NCBI RefSeq assembly: GCF_001592745.1
Contig: NZ_LUKD01000008.1
Location: 487,545-551,544, forward strand
Direction of reading: 5' to 3'
Source: Bdellovibrio bacteriovorus
GTDB lineage: Bacteria; Bdellovibrionota; Bdellovibrionia; Bdellovibrionales; Bdellovibrionaceae
DNA length: 64,000 nucleotides
A model generated the notes under the pieces. That model was not told the origin of the DNA. It did not search any database and worked only from the letters and a program-made list of their open reading frames with translations. The position numbers and the translations under genes are program-made. Every line of letters begins with the position of its first letter. The first letter of the stretch is position 1. Positions 1 through 7,221 of the stretch are shown here, piece by piece.

Positions 1-242
1 GCCACTAAAGCTGTAAGACCGTAGATGGCTAAAATAATTCCTAAGACGACGGAAGACGGTTTAAAGTCAGCACACGCCGAAAAAAGCGGCCAGCACACCG
101 AGGGGTTCGAGGGAGAAAGAACCCATTGCACGGGCCTTTCTGTGAGCCAGAAAAATAAAGTGAGCAGATGTTCGAAGCTTAAAATCACTCCGACAAAAAG
201 CAACTGAGGATAGGTTTTTAATTCTTGAAGTAACGACCTCAT
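1..242 (-). CDS. HTTM-like multi-pass membrane protein, N-terminal part (runs off the window)
   Basis: An open frame starts at ATG 242 and leaves the window at base 1, giving about 80 residues that begin MRSLLQELKTYPQ. It contains two hydrophobic stretches separated by a segment ending SVCWPLFSACADFKPSS. This segment matches SLCWPFFPACDVIRFSS of the complete membrane protein at 5438-6610, so the two are paralogues. The start overlaps the stop of the upstream pentapeptide gene as ATGA, exactly as in the second locus, which supports both the start and translational coupling. Function is unknown; by its full-length paralogue it is probably an HTTM/gamma-carboxylase-like inner-membrane protein. 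Confidence 0.8.
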   Translation of the reverse strand, partial: MRSLLQELKTYPQLLFVGVILSFEHLLTLFFWLTERPVQWVLSPSNPSVCWPLFSACADFKPSSVVLGIILAIYGLTALV

Positions 243-676
243 AGCTGCTCTTTCATACCCAATGCCAAGGCCGTTTCATGAGAGAAGGGGAGCCGCGTAT
301 TTTTATCGAACAAAGCGCCGTCCAGTTGAGCCCCATAAAGCAAGGCTTGAGAAAGATCTGTGCCGAGAAGTTTACTTCCGCGCAAATCTGCAAAACTTAA
401 GTGAGCTTTAGAAAGATTTCGATTCGAAAGATTGGCTTCACGCAAGCTGACAAAAGGAGCATACAGACGCTCTTGCAAAATAACTTCCGAAGCAGGGAAG
501 AGGGGTTGCACCCCGGGATTTAAAATAGGAAAAGCAGGAGTGAATACCTGCTCTTCTGATGGAAAATAAAGTCTATTTACTTTGGGAGGAGGGAACATGC
601 GCTGACCTAAATAGGTCAGCTGCAAAAGTCCCACGAAGGTGATTAATCCTGAGTAGTAAAAAGCCAGGCGTTTCAT
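239..676 (-). CDS. Membrane-anchored pentapeptide-repeat protein
   Basis: The 145-residue product has one N-terminal hydrophobic segment (about residues 5-25, signal anchor). A Pro-rich linker follows, then a run of A(D/N)Lxx-type pentapeptides at about residues 80-125 (for example LREANLSNRNLSKAHL and FADLRGSKLLGTDL). Pentapeptide repeats fold as a right-handed beta-helix and usually serve as a binding scaffold. The ATG shares one base with the stop of the fibre-like gene upstream (TAATG), and the stop overlaps the next membrane-protein start (ATGA), so this is the middle gene of an operon. The same pentapeptide/HTTM pair recurs at 5438-7152. The ligand is unknown. Confidence 0.82.
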   Translation of the reverse strand: MKRLAFYYSGLITFVGLLQLTYLGQRMFPPPKVNRLYFPSEEQVFTPAFPILNPGVQPLFPASEVILQERLYAPFVSLREANLSNRNLSKAHLSFADLRGSKLLGTDLSQALLYGAQLDGALFDKNTRLPFSHETALALGMKEQL

Positions 677-2616
677 TAGAAACCGTCGCCATCTCCGTCG
701 CAGGAGCTTGGAACTGAGAATGTTCCCACCGTCACTGTACTACCGTTCACACATTGAGAAATTGTCGCGCTACTACAGCTGCTGGATCCGACCCAGGCTC
801 TTCCGTGCAGATTTCCACCACAGGAAGCATAACCCGCATTTACCGCTACGTTATTGACGGCTGTAATGCGTCCGTAAGAATCGACATAGAATTGCGGAAC
901 GTAAGAACCGTTACCATACCAACCTGCACCGACACCTGTATTATTGAGTCCGATGGAAACACCACCAGAGGAGCCGCCGCCCCACATGCCTGGGCCTACG
1001 CTTACGCTCGTGATAGTACCACCAGAGTTATTATCTGCTTGCGGAACCCATTGTCCGCCGTCCCACTTCAGCACTTGGCCTACGCCCGGATTGACGTTAG
1101 CAACCCAACGACCTTGTACACGCTGAACTGTCGTACCGCTCTGACCACCGACGACGTCACCGGCTAAAGCGCCATAGAACCCAGCAGCGTTACCAGGAAT
1201 ATTTCCAGTTACTTTTGAGCCCGAGACAGAAGCTATTTTTGCGTCAGTGACATTTCCGTCAGCGATCTTCGCTGTCGTCACGTTGGCATCGGCAATTTTT
1301 GCCGTCGTCACGTTGCCATCAGCGATCTTCGCCGTAGTTACAGCGGAGTTTGCAATTTTAGCTGTCGTTACATTGCTATCAGCAATTTTTGCCGTCGTTA
1401 CATTTTGATCAGCAATTTTATCTGTGGTGACATTTCCATCTGCAATTTTAGCGGTGGTCACGTTCTGATCAGCGATTTTCGCCGTCGTAATATTACTATC
1501 CGCAATCTTCGCTGTTGTCACCGCACTGTTTGCTAAATCGGCTGTCGCAATACTTCCATCCAAGATTTTTGCAGAGTTCACAGCACCATCAACGATTTTG
1601 ATTGTACTGATAGCACCGTTTGCAATTTTATTAAATGTAATCGCACCGTCGGCGATTTTACCGTTCGTTACCGAGTTATTCATTAGTTTATCACTGGTAA
1701 CGGCTTCGTCCGCCAGCTTATCGGTTGTCACGGCGTTATTTAAGATTTTTCCGCCAGAGATCGCATTATCAGCAATGTCTGCGGCTCCCACAGAACCGTC
1801 TTCGATATTGCTTGAGCCGACTCCCGTGTTTCCAGTCACCACATTTTGCCAAGTTCCTCCAATAGAAACTTGAACTGTCTGCGTGGCTTCATCGTAGCGC
1901 ATAAGACCGTCACGCACGGGCGCTGTCGCTGTACCATCAGAAGATGGAATACCGATAGAGCCTGTTGTCGGAGAGCTTGCACTTGGATTTAAAAGCGCAA
2001 GAAGTCCGTCGAAGTTAGCAGGTAATAAAAGAGTCTCAACACGATTTTGCGTCACGTTGGCGGAAGCTTGAATAAAGTCAGCGGCTTTCTTTCCTTCTAA
2101 CGCCACGGCATTTTCAGATTCCATAGCATAAGGAACCGAGCGCAAATCAAAGTCCGGAGACAGAGCAACGGTTTCAGAACCCACCGTAAATGTTACGCGC
2201 ACTTTTCTAGAGTCACCGGCATTGGGTGCATAACTGGTCTGACCACCAGCGCAGCTTGCAAGACCGGCAATCGTTCCTGAGTTTTTAAGAATTTTATGAA
2301 GTGGCAAAGTATGGCCCGAAGGTACTACTGTCGCACCAGCCTCACCAGCTCCGATAGCAAAGTTGATAACACCTTTACTATTCGTCATGTTGACGACCCG
2401 GTTTTCTTCAAACAGCACGCAGGCTTCTGCGCCCGGTGAAAGAACCTTGATGTTGAAGTGGACGTTAGAGTCTTCTAATGGAAGACCATCCGGCTGAATT
2501 ATGCGACCTTGAATTGTCAGGCCTTGAGGAACCTCTGACACAGACATCTGTGCCCAAGCGGGTACCGCTAGTAGAAGTGCCGAAGTTATTTCCAGAGTGC
2601 TTCTAATCGAGAGCAT
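676..2616 (-). CDS. Secreted fibre-like protein with 19 decapeptide repeats
   Basis: The 646-residue product has a typical signal peptide (cleavage near AWA-QM, about residue 22). Its N-terminal domain (about 30-170: LTIQGRIIQPDGLPLEDSNV, then NSKGVINFAIG) matches the start of the S74 fibre protein at 29021-32041. Residues about 268-462 are tandem ten-residue units of consensus IADGNVTTAK. The C-terminal part is Gly/Ser-rich and ends in a DGDGDG stretch. Such architectures occur in tail-fibre and adhesin-like proteins; this one lacks the S74 chaperone domain of its paralogue. It heads the pentapeptide/HTTM operon. A cell-surface or secreted fibre is inferred; the ligand is unknown. Confidence 0.8.
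   Translation of the reverse strand: MLSIRSTLEITSALLLAVPAWAQMSVSEVPQGLTIQGRIIQPDGLPLEDSNVHFNIKVLSPGAEACVLFEENRVVNMTNSKGVINFAIGAGEAGATVVPSGHTLPLHKILKNSGTIAGLASCAGGQTSYAPNAGDSRKVRVTFTVGSETVALSPDFDLRSVPYAMESENAVALEGKKAADFIQASANVTQNRVETLLLPANFDGLLALLNPSASSPTTGSIGIPSSDGTATAPVRDGLMRYDEATQTVQVSIGGTWQNVVTGNTGVGSSNIEDGSVGAADIADNAISGGKILNNAVTTDKLADEAVTSDKLMNNSVTNGKIADGAITFNKIANGAISTIKIVDGAVNSAKILDGSIATADLANSAVTTAKIADSNITTAKIADQNVTTAKIADGNVTTDKIADQNVTTAKIADSNVTTAKIANSAVTTAKIADGNVTTAKIADANVTTAKIADGNVTDAKIASVSGSKVTGNIPGNAAGFYGALAGDVVGGQSGTTVQRVQGRWVANVNPGVGQVLKWDGGQWVPQADNNSGGTITSVSVGPGMWGGGSSGGVSIGLNNTGVGAGWYGNGSYVPQFYVDSYGRITAVNNVAVNAGYASCGGNLHGRAWVGSSSCSSATISQCVNGSTVTVGTFSVPSSCDGDGDGF
1233..1812 (-). 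repeat. 30-bp tandem repeat array inside the fibre gene
   Basis: About 19 in-frame 30-bp units encode decapeptides of consensus I-A-D-(G/S/Q)-(N/A)-V-T-T-A-K. Units near 1240-1530 are nearly identical; those near 1560-1810 are more diverged (LADEAVTSDK, IANGAISTIK). There are no spacers and the period is a multiple of three, so this is a coding repeat and not a CRISPR array. Unit number could vary by slippage or recombination. Confidence 0.85.
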
Positions 2617-2761
2617 ACCAAATTCCTTGTTAAAGTTACGTACAGAACAAAGAACAACAAATTATCTCGTTACCAAAACATATCGGATAAACTGGCCGAA
2701 AAGATAAGTGGACTCTTAGAAAATTACAAAATTTTATCGGAATCGTTTTAAACTGAGACAC

Positions 2762-3406
2762 TTATTTGCGCGAAGACTCTTTTATATTAGCCTGGCAGCT
2801 TTGCGAAAGCTCATTGAACTTGGCTTTCAAACAAGAAAAGTAGCGACGTTGCTCAGAACAGAACTTTTGAATATCTGAGGAGCAGTCTGCTCTAAATTTA
2901 TCTTGAACAGCACCGACCTGATTGGCGCAAGCGCGCGATATCTTTTCTTTATTAGATCGCAAACACGCTAATGGATGTTCCGCCATAAAACGATTGCCGG
3001 TGCAAAGCTCTTTATAGTCCTCTTCGCAAGCAGGTGTTTTCTTTAAGAGTGTTTTCACCACATCGTCGGGACGAAGTGGTTTGCGCGAGTCATAATTTGG
3101 ATCGAACTCTTTCGGAGGTATAAGGGCCTCCATACCCAGAGATGTCTGAGTATCATTGCCAGCTAATTTCGCCGCAGGCACGGGAGTTGGCGTCACAGGA
3201 GGCGGTGGTGGCGGAACTTGAGCCGTAGGTGACAGCTTGATCATGGTCGAAGTTGGGGCCACGGCCCCTTGTTCTGCACTTTGTTCAACTGGTTTGGGAT
3301 TTGAAGACGCAAGATTCGGTTGAACCATGCGCACGGTTACTAGAGCCGTTGTCACAGAAACAACCACAGTTCCCAATATAATAAGGAGGACGTTCCGGAT
3401 ATTCAT
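2762..3406 (-). CDS. Membrane-anchored protein with GLG1-type Cys-rich repeats
   Basis: The 214-residue product has an N-terminal TM anchor (about 5-28), then a low-complexity Pro-rich linker (about 60-80) and a Cys-rich C-terminal half. Two repeats are visible there. The first is C-x4-Y-x3-C...CL...C (from ACEEDYKELC). The second is C-x3-I-x2-FC...CL...C (from DCSSDIQKFC). This spacing resembles the Cys-rich repeat of Golgi protein GLG1 (Pfam Cys_rich_FGFR), which also occurs in bacterial exported proteins. Four Cys per repeat suggests disulfides in the periplasm. No partner gene gives a function; it stands alone between divergent and convergent neighbours. Confidence 0.75.
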   Translation of the reverse strand: MNIRNVLLIILGTVVVSVTTALVTVRMVQPNLASSNPKPVEQSAEQGAVAPTSTMIKLSPTAQVPPPPPPVTPTPVPAAKLAGNDTQTSLGMEALIPPKEFDPNYDSRKPLRPDDVVKTLLKKTPACEEDYKELCTGNRFMAEHPLACLRSNKEKISRACANQVGAVQDKFRADCSSDIQKFCSEQRRYFSCLKAKFNELSQSCQANIKESSRK

Positions 3407-3531
3407 ATCATTATAATACTTCGGCTGATCTTCAGAAGAACTAAAGTCGCATATAGAAGAGTTGAAAATCTGTCATTTAAGAAATCCCGGACCGGGGCCG
3501 ATAATAATATATAGATATTTTGGAGGCAGGT

Positions 3532-4164
3532 ATGGTTTGGTACGTCTTGACGCCTTTACTTACGCTTCTGCTCACAGGTTGCGGAATCGAAGCCAGTCTG
3601 GAAAATCTTGCGGGACTCAGTGGTCCAAAACTTCCACCAGGCATCGTATTGCCGGAACGTCCTATTGCGGGCGTTATCACGGATCCATCAAAAGCCGATT
3701 TTGAAAATACCGAGGTCTTAGTGGGCTCACATGGTATTTCTGACGGAAGCTCTCAGCTGCTAGTTGTTGTGCGTTTAATGAACTCAGACAACACCGTGGT
3801 GCAAGGGTATCGCCCTGATTATTCCGTGACCAAAGGTACTGGCGTTGTGAAAGCAGACTGTAGTTTGAGTGATAGTTATGGAGTTTCTATCTGCGCGATC
3901 AAAGCCACAGACTCTGGCGTAAAATCCATTCGCTACGAAAACCTGGCCGATTTCCATCCCGAAAAGGATGTTGTGTTTAATGCTCCCGCAAAAGAAACAA
4001 CAACCGTCGGCGTTGGTGGCGGTGGGGGCGGCGGAACTCATGAAGCCTCTAACCCCAAAGGCTGGCGTATGACAGCCACAGTGGGAGCACAATACGACAA
4101 AGTGATAGCTCAGAAAAACGGCTATAAACTTTTAATGGGACCTGTGGGCGCAACGGTTGAGTAA
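3532..4164 (+). CDS. Lipoprotein, function unknown
   Basis: The start is ATG 3532 behind a GGAGG site at 3522-3526; the longer frame begins with TTG and would place this site inside the gene. The product (about 210 residues) has a signal peptide ending in lipobox LLTGC. After the Cys comes GIEASLEN, which resembles the post-Cys MNASL of the two giant lipoproteins in this window. Residues about 55-150 look like a beta-sandwich (Ig-like) domain. A Gly-rich linker and a short conserved-looking tail follow. It is convergent with the PQQ gene, with 8 bases between stops. No function can be assigned. Confidence 0.75.
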   Translation: MVWYVLTPLLTLLLTGCGIEASLENLAGLSGPKLPPGIVLPERPIAGVITDPSKADFENTEVLVGSHGISDGSSQLLVVVRLMNSDNTVVQGYRPDYSVTKGTGVVKADCSLSDSYGVSICAIKATDSGVKSIRYENLADFHPEKDVVFNAPAKETTTVGVGGGGGGGTHEASNPKGWRMTATVGAQYDKVIAQKNGYKLLMGPVGATVE

Positions 4165-4172
4165 GCCGCGCC

Positions 4173-5441
4173 TTAGTTTTTAAGGACCAAGAGTCCGTCT
4201 TTTCCTGATGTTGAAATGAAAAGATGGTTTTTGAAATAGACGGGAGAGCCAGAAAACGGGCTCTCCATTTTTATTTCTTGTAAAACCTTCCCCGAATGAA
4301 GGTCATGCACGCATAACGCTTTTTCTTCACAAAGAAAGACGGCCACTTCCTGTTGAGTATAACTGATAACAAGAGGACTTGATTGTGCGCGCGATTTGAG
4401 TCCCTTGATTTCAGAGGACCAAACGATCTTCCCTGAAGGACCATGTACGACGAAGTTTTTATTAAAACCCGTGACTGCAATCAGAGTTCCGTCTTTATTT
4501 ATAGAAGGGCAGCTCATCGCCGAGCCGTCTAAAGGCAAACGATATTGCAGAAGACCTGTTGTAGTATTAAGCGAATACAAAAAACCATCCCAGGACGTAA
4601 AGTAAGCACTTCCTCCATGAATGGCTGCGGCACATTTAATATCGTCATTGGTTGCAAAAGACCATTTTGGTTTTCCATTTTTTAGGTCATAGGCAACCAT
4701 CGCGCCGGTGTTAGATCCCATCAAAATCTGAGCGTTAGGAACATCCAGGGTCGGAGATGAATGCGGATGATTTCCAATTAACGGAGACGTCCAAGTCCAT
4801 TTTCCAGTTTTTGCCTCGAGAGCGAGTAAAAATCCTTCGGGTTCTGGAAGTTCGATCCCCACATAAAGAATTCCATTATGCATAAACGGTGAAGATCCGA
4901 CGGTTGTGCCTGCCTTTGTGATCCAGCGAAGTTTTCCATTTTCTTTGTTCAGGGCATAGACGTAACCAGCATAATCTCCGATATAGACACTGTCTTTATC
5001 CGTCAATGGAGTGGAGTGCATGCCGCGAGGACTGACTCCACTATAAAACTGCCAGCGCAGTCGTCCCTGCCAATCATAAGTTCTTAAAAAACCTGTATCA
5101 TCAGCAACATAAAATCCCTGTTCATCTGCCGCCGGAGAACTTTTGCTCGCGCGATGAATGCCATTATTAACTTCGGCGACTTGCCACAGAATTTGAAACG
5201 GAGTGAAGCCCGAAGCATCCACCTCGTGATGGCCTGACCGGCGGTTGTCGCGGCGATAGGTTGATAAACTTTCTTTTTTGTCTTCTGTACTTAAATCATA
5301 CTGAAGGACCTCTGCTTGCTTCGGCTCTTTCGACTTCTGAAGGCGAAGACCGCTATCAAGCATCGACCAGGTTTTAAGTTCAGCCCGTGCTAAAAGAACC
5401 AGAACGACGATACTGTAAATAGCGAAAACATATTTCATCAT
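4173..5441 (-). CDS. Exported PQQ-type (YncE/BamB-like) beta-propeller protein
   Basis: The start is ATG 5441, which overlaps the stop of the upstream membrane-protein gene as ATGA (a second ATG lies directly after it at 5438). The product of about 422 residues begins with a hydrophobic signal/anchor. It then carries at least six repeats of the PQQ-propeller pattern: GFLRTYDWQGRLRWQF, GYVYALNKENGKLRWI, GFLLALEAKTGKWTW, GAMVAYDLKNGKPKWSF and GFLYSLNTTTGLLQY. Each ends in a K/R-W or equivalent strand. Propellers of this type either bind PQQ or act as protein scaffolds; no partner dehydrogenase is present, so a scaffold role is more likely. It is third in the pentapeptide-HTTM-propeller operon. 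Confidence 0.82.
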   Translation of the reverse strand: MMKYVFAIYSIVVLVLLARAELKTWSMLDSGLRLQKSKEPKQAEVLQYDLSTEDKKESLSTYRRDNRRSGHHEVDASGFTPFQILWQVAEVNNGIHRASKSSPAADEQGFYVADDTGFLRTYDWQGRLRWQFYSGVSPRGMHSTPLTDKDSVYIGDYAGYVYALNKENGKLRWITKAGTTVGSSPFMHNGILYVGIELPEPEGFLLALEAKTGKWTWTSPLIGNHPHSSPTLDVPNAQILMGSNTGAMVAYDLKNGKPKWSFATNDDIKCAAAIHGGSAYFTSWDGFLYSLNTTTGLLQYRLPLDGSAMSCPSINKDGTLIAVTGFNKNFVVHGPSGKIVWSSEIKGLKSRAQSSPLVISYTQQEVAVFLCEEKALCVHDLHSGKVLQEIKMESPFSGSPVYFKNHLFISTSGKDGLLVLKN

Positions 5442-6610
5442 AAGATTTCCGCCCAAAGAATTTCAGCTCTGGATTTAGAGCAAACGTCAGGAATGAAAAG
5501 GCGTGTTTTAAAAACATCTCCCGTAGTTCTTCTTGAGGAAAGCCAGAAGTCCATTTTTTCCGAGCGGTCTTTACAGACGAGTTGAATCTGCGACAGGAAC
5601 ACCAAAGGATCACACTGCGTTCGTGTTGATGGCGCTTTTACAAAAGGATCGTAAGTTTCCTCTGAAAAGGGGGCGTGGCGAATCAAGAGCGTGTCGCATT
5701 CCATTCGGGCATCAAGCATATTTAGCGAAAGAATTCGAGGTGCTCCGCTGGCGGCGGGGTCTCCCGCTAAAAGGCTCGGGACGATTTGCAGAAGCGCCAA
5801 AATTAAAATAGGAATCAGCGTGCTCTTTTTTTGCCAAAGACGGGAATCAATAACGGCTTGCCATCTCTCTTTATAAAGAGGGATTAATATGAAAATTCCT
5901 AAAAGCAAGAACATGGTCAAGGGATAGAAGTACCCGACGATATGCCATGAAAAGGCATGAAAAAGAATAAATTGGAAAAGGATAAGCCCTCGAATCCATC
6001 TTTTTTTGCTAAAAAATCCAAATACAAAAATGCACTCTAAGATAACGGCATAAATAAGACTGATATGTTCAATTGATGACGGAAGAAAGCTAGGCGTGAT
6101 GAGGGCGGTTCCACTGAGCCATTCCGGATCAAACTTCAAAATGCCGGCACCCCAATAGAAGATCCCAATGAAAAAGGGGATGGTGATGTTTTTTGTCGGA
6201 AGAAACAAAAAGGCAAGATGGGTGAAGAATACCATATAGTGATAGTTGCCCATCAAGCCATAAGATAAGCTTGTGAAGTAGACCTTTAAAGCCAGTAACC
6301 CCATCAATCCAAAATACGCATATTTCAATCGGCGGAATAAGAAAAGTCCGGCGACTCCCAGTGAAGCCACTGCATACACTTCTAAAAATAAAGAAGCCTG
6401 CGCGGTCGAAGAAAAACGTATCACATCGCAAGCAGGGAAAAACGGCCAGCATAATGAAGCTGAAATCGGGGAGGCCTTCGTGACCAGATCCAAAGATCGG
6501 TCCATCCAAAAGTACGCGCTCAATAGATGAGTCAGCGCTAATAAAGCACCATAGACTTGCAAGGCGCGGGAGCTTTTTATTTCTTCAAGTTGAGACTGAA
6601 AATACCTCAT
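5438..6610 (-). CDS. HTTM (vitamin K-dependent gamma-carboxylase-like) membrane protein
   Basis: The start is ATG 6610, which overlaps the stop of the pentapeptide gene (ATGA); the longer frame adds nine non-hydrophobic residues. The 390-residue product has about eight or nine TM helices up to residue 290, followed by a soluble C-terminal tail with Cys residues. FYWGAGILKFDPEWLSGTAL at about residue 158 fits the HTTM-family signature (small-G-x-K-x-x-P-x-W-x-x-G). HTTM proteins are related to gamma-carboxylases, but bacterial members are mostly uncharacterised. It is a full-length paralogue of the partial gene at 1-242 and sits in the same gene order. Substrate is unknown. Confidence 0.75.
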   Translation of the reverse strand: MRYFQSQLEEIKSSRALQVYGALLALTHLLSAYFWMDRSLDLVTKASPISASLCWPFFPACDVIRFSSTAQASLFLEVYAVASLGVAGLFLFRRLKYAYFGLMGLLALKVYFTSLSYGLMGNYHYMVFFTHLAFLFLPTKNITIPFFIGIFYWGAGILKFDPEWLSGTALITPSFLPSSIEHISLIYAVILECIFVFGFFSKKRWIRGLILFQFILFHAFSWHIVGYFYPLTMFLLLGIFILIPLYKERWQAVIDSRLWQKKSTLIPILILALLQIVPSLLAGDPAASGAPRILSLNMLDARMECDTLLIRHAPFSEETYDPFVKAPSTRTQCDPLVFLSQIQLVCKDRSEKMDFWLSSRRTTGDVFKTRLFIPDVCSKSRAEILWAEIL

Positions 6611-7152
6611 GGGGTCTCCTTCACTTGAAGCTTCCATTTTTGCAGTTTTTCTAAAGAAAGGTGTTTTGCTGTTTCAGAATCCACGGTGCAATTTTGAAAT
6701 GAACTTGCGACGAAATCGACGCGTCGAAGATCACTTTTAACAAAATGAGTATTAATAAAGACGGCACCTAAAAAGTGTGCTCCATCCATTTTTACATTTT
6801 CGAAAGTGACATTCTTTAGGCTGCAGTGGTTGCATTTAAACCCCGAAAGATCCGAGTGCCTAAAGTCCACGTTTTCGAACTCAACCTTCGTAGATCGAGT
6901 GCCGGCTAAATTTGTATCTTTCCAAGTCACGTTTTTAAAAGAAACTTGATACCAATTATTGAGAAGAAAAGAGCTGTTGGTAAATTGGGCGTTGATCACT
7001 TGAGCCAGACTTAAAGGCTTTTCGCTATAGTCGAAGCTGGGATGAGTTTTTCCACTGAGGGGCGACGCACTCAATGTTAGTCCAGAACTAGATTGCACAG
7101 CTGTTAGACTGAAAATGAAGACGGTCCAGAAATTGCGCCAATGTCTCATCAT
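6607..7152 (-). CDS. Exported pentapeptide-repeat protein
   Basis: The start is placed at the ATG-ATG pair 7152/7149, because the sequence from there (MMRHWRNFWTVFIFSLT) is a normal signal peptide; the longer frame adds 26 unlikely residues. The mature part has an irregular pentapeptide beta-helix at about residues 50-150 (SFKNVTWKDTNLAG, VEFENVDFRHSDLSG, DGAHFLGAVF). Its repeats are more diverged than those of the paralogous gene 239-676. It is first in a three-gene operon with ATGA overlaps into the HTTM and propeller genes. The start region lies back to back with the giant lipoprotein gene at 7222. Confidence 0.78.
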   Translation of the reverse strand: MMRHWRNFWTVFIFSLTAVQSSSGLTLSASPLSGKTHPSFDYSEKPLSLAQVINAQFTNSSFLLNNWYQVSFKNVTWKDTNLAGTRSTKVEFENVDFRHSDLSGFKCNHCSLKNVTFENVKMDGAHFLGAVFINTHFVKSDLRRVDFVASSFQNCTVDSETAKHLSLEKLQKWKLQVKETP

Positions 7153-7221
7153 GGAACAATGATACCGATTTTTTAACCAGAAACAATGGAGAATTTTCAG
7201 TAGTATCCGATACGTATATAT

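Noticed and set aside
25-207. 60-codon plus-strand frame at the left edge
   Set aside because: It is antisense to the HTTM-like frame at 1-242, whose ATGA overlap and paralogy to 5438-6610 make the minus strand the coding one.
754-1167. 137-codon plus-strand frame antisense to the fibre gene
   Set aside because: It mirrors the Gly/Ser-rich end and repeats of the minus-strand gene, has no ribosome-binding site or signal peptide, and is explained by codon bias of the real gene.
1233-1812. Regular 30-bp repeats as a CRISPR array
   Set aside because: There are no unique spacers, the units are contiguous and in frame, and the gene is open throughout.
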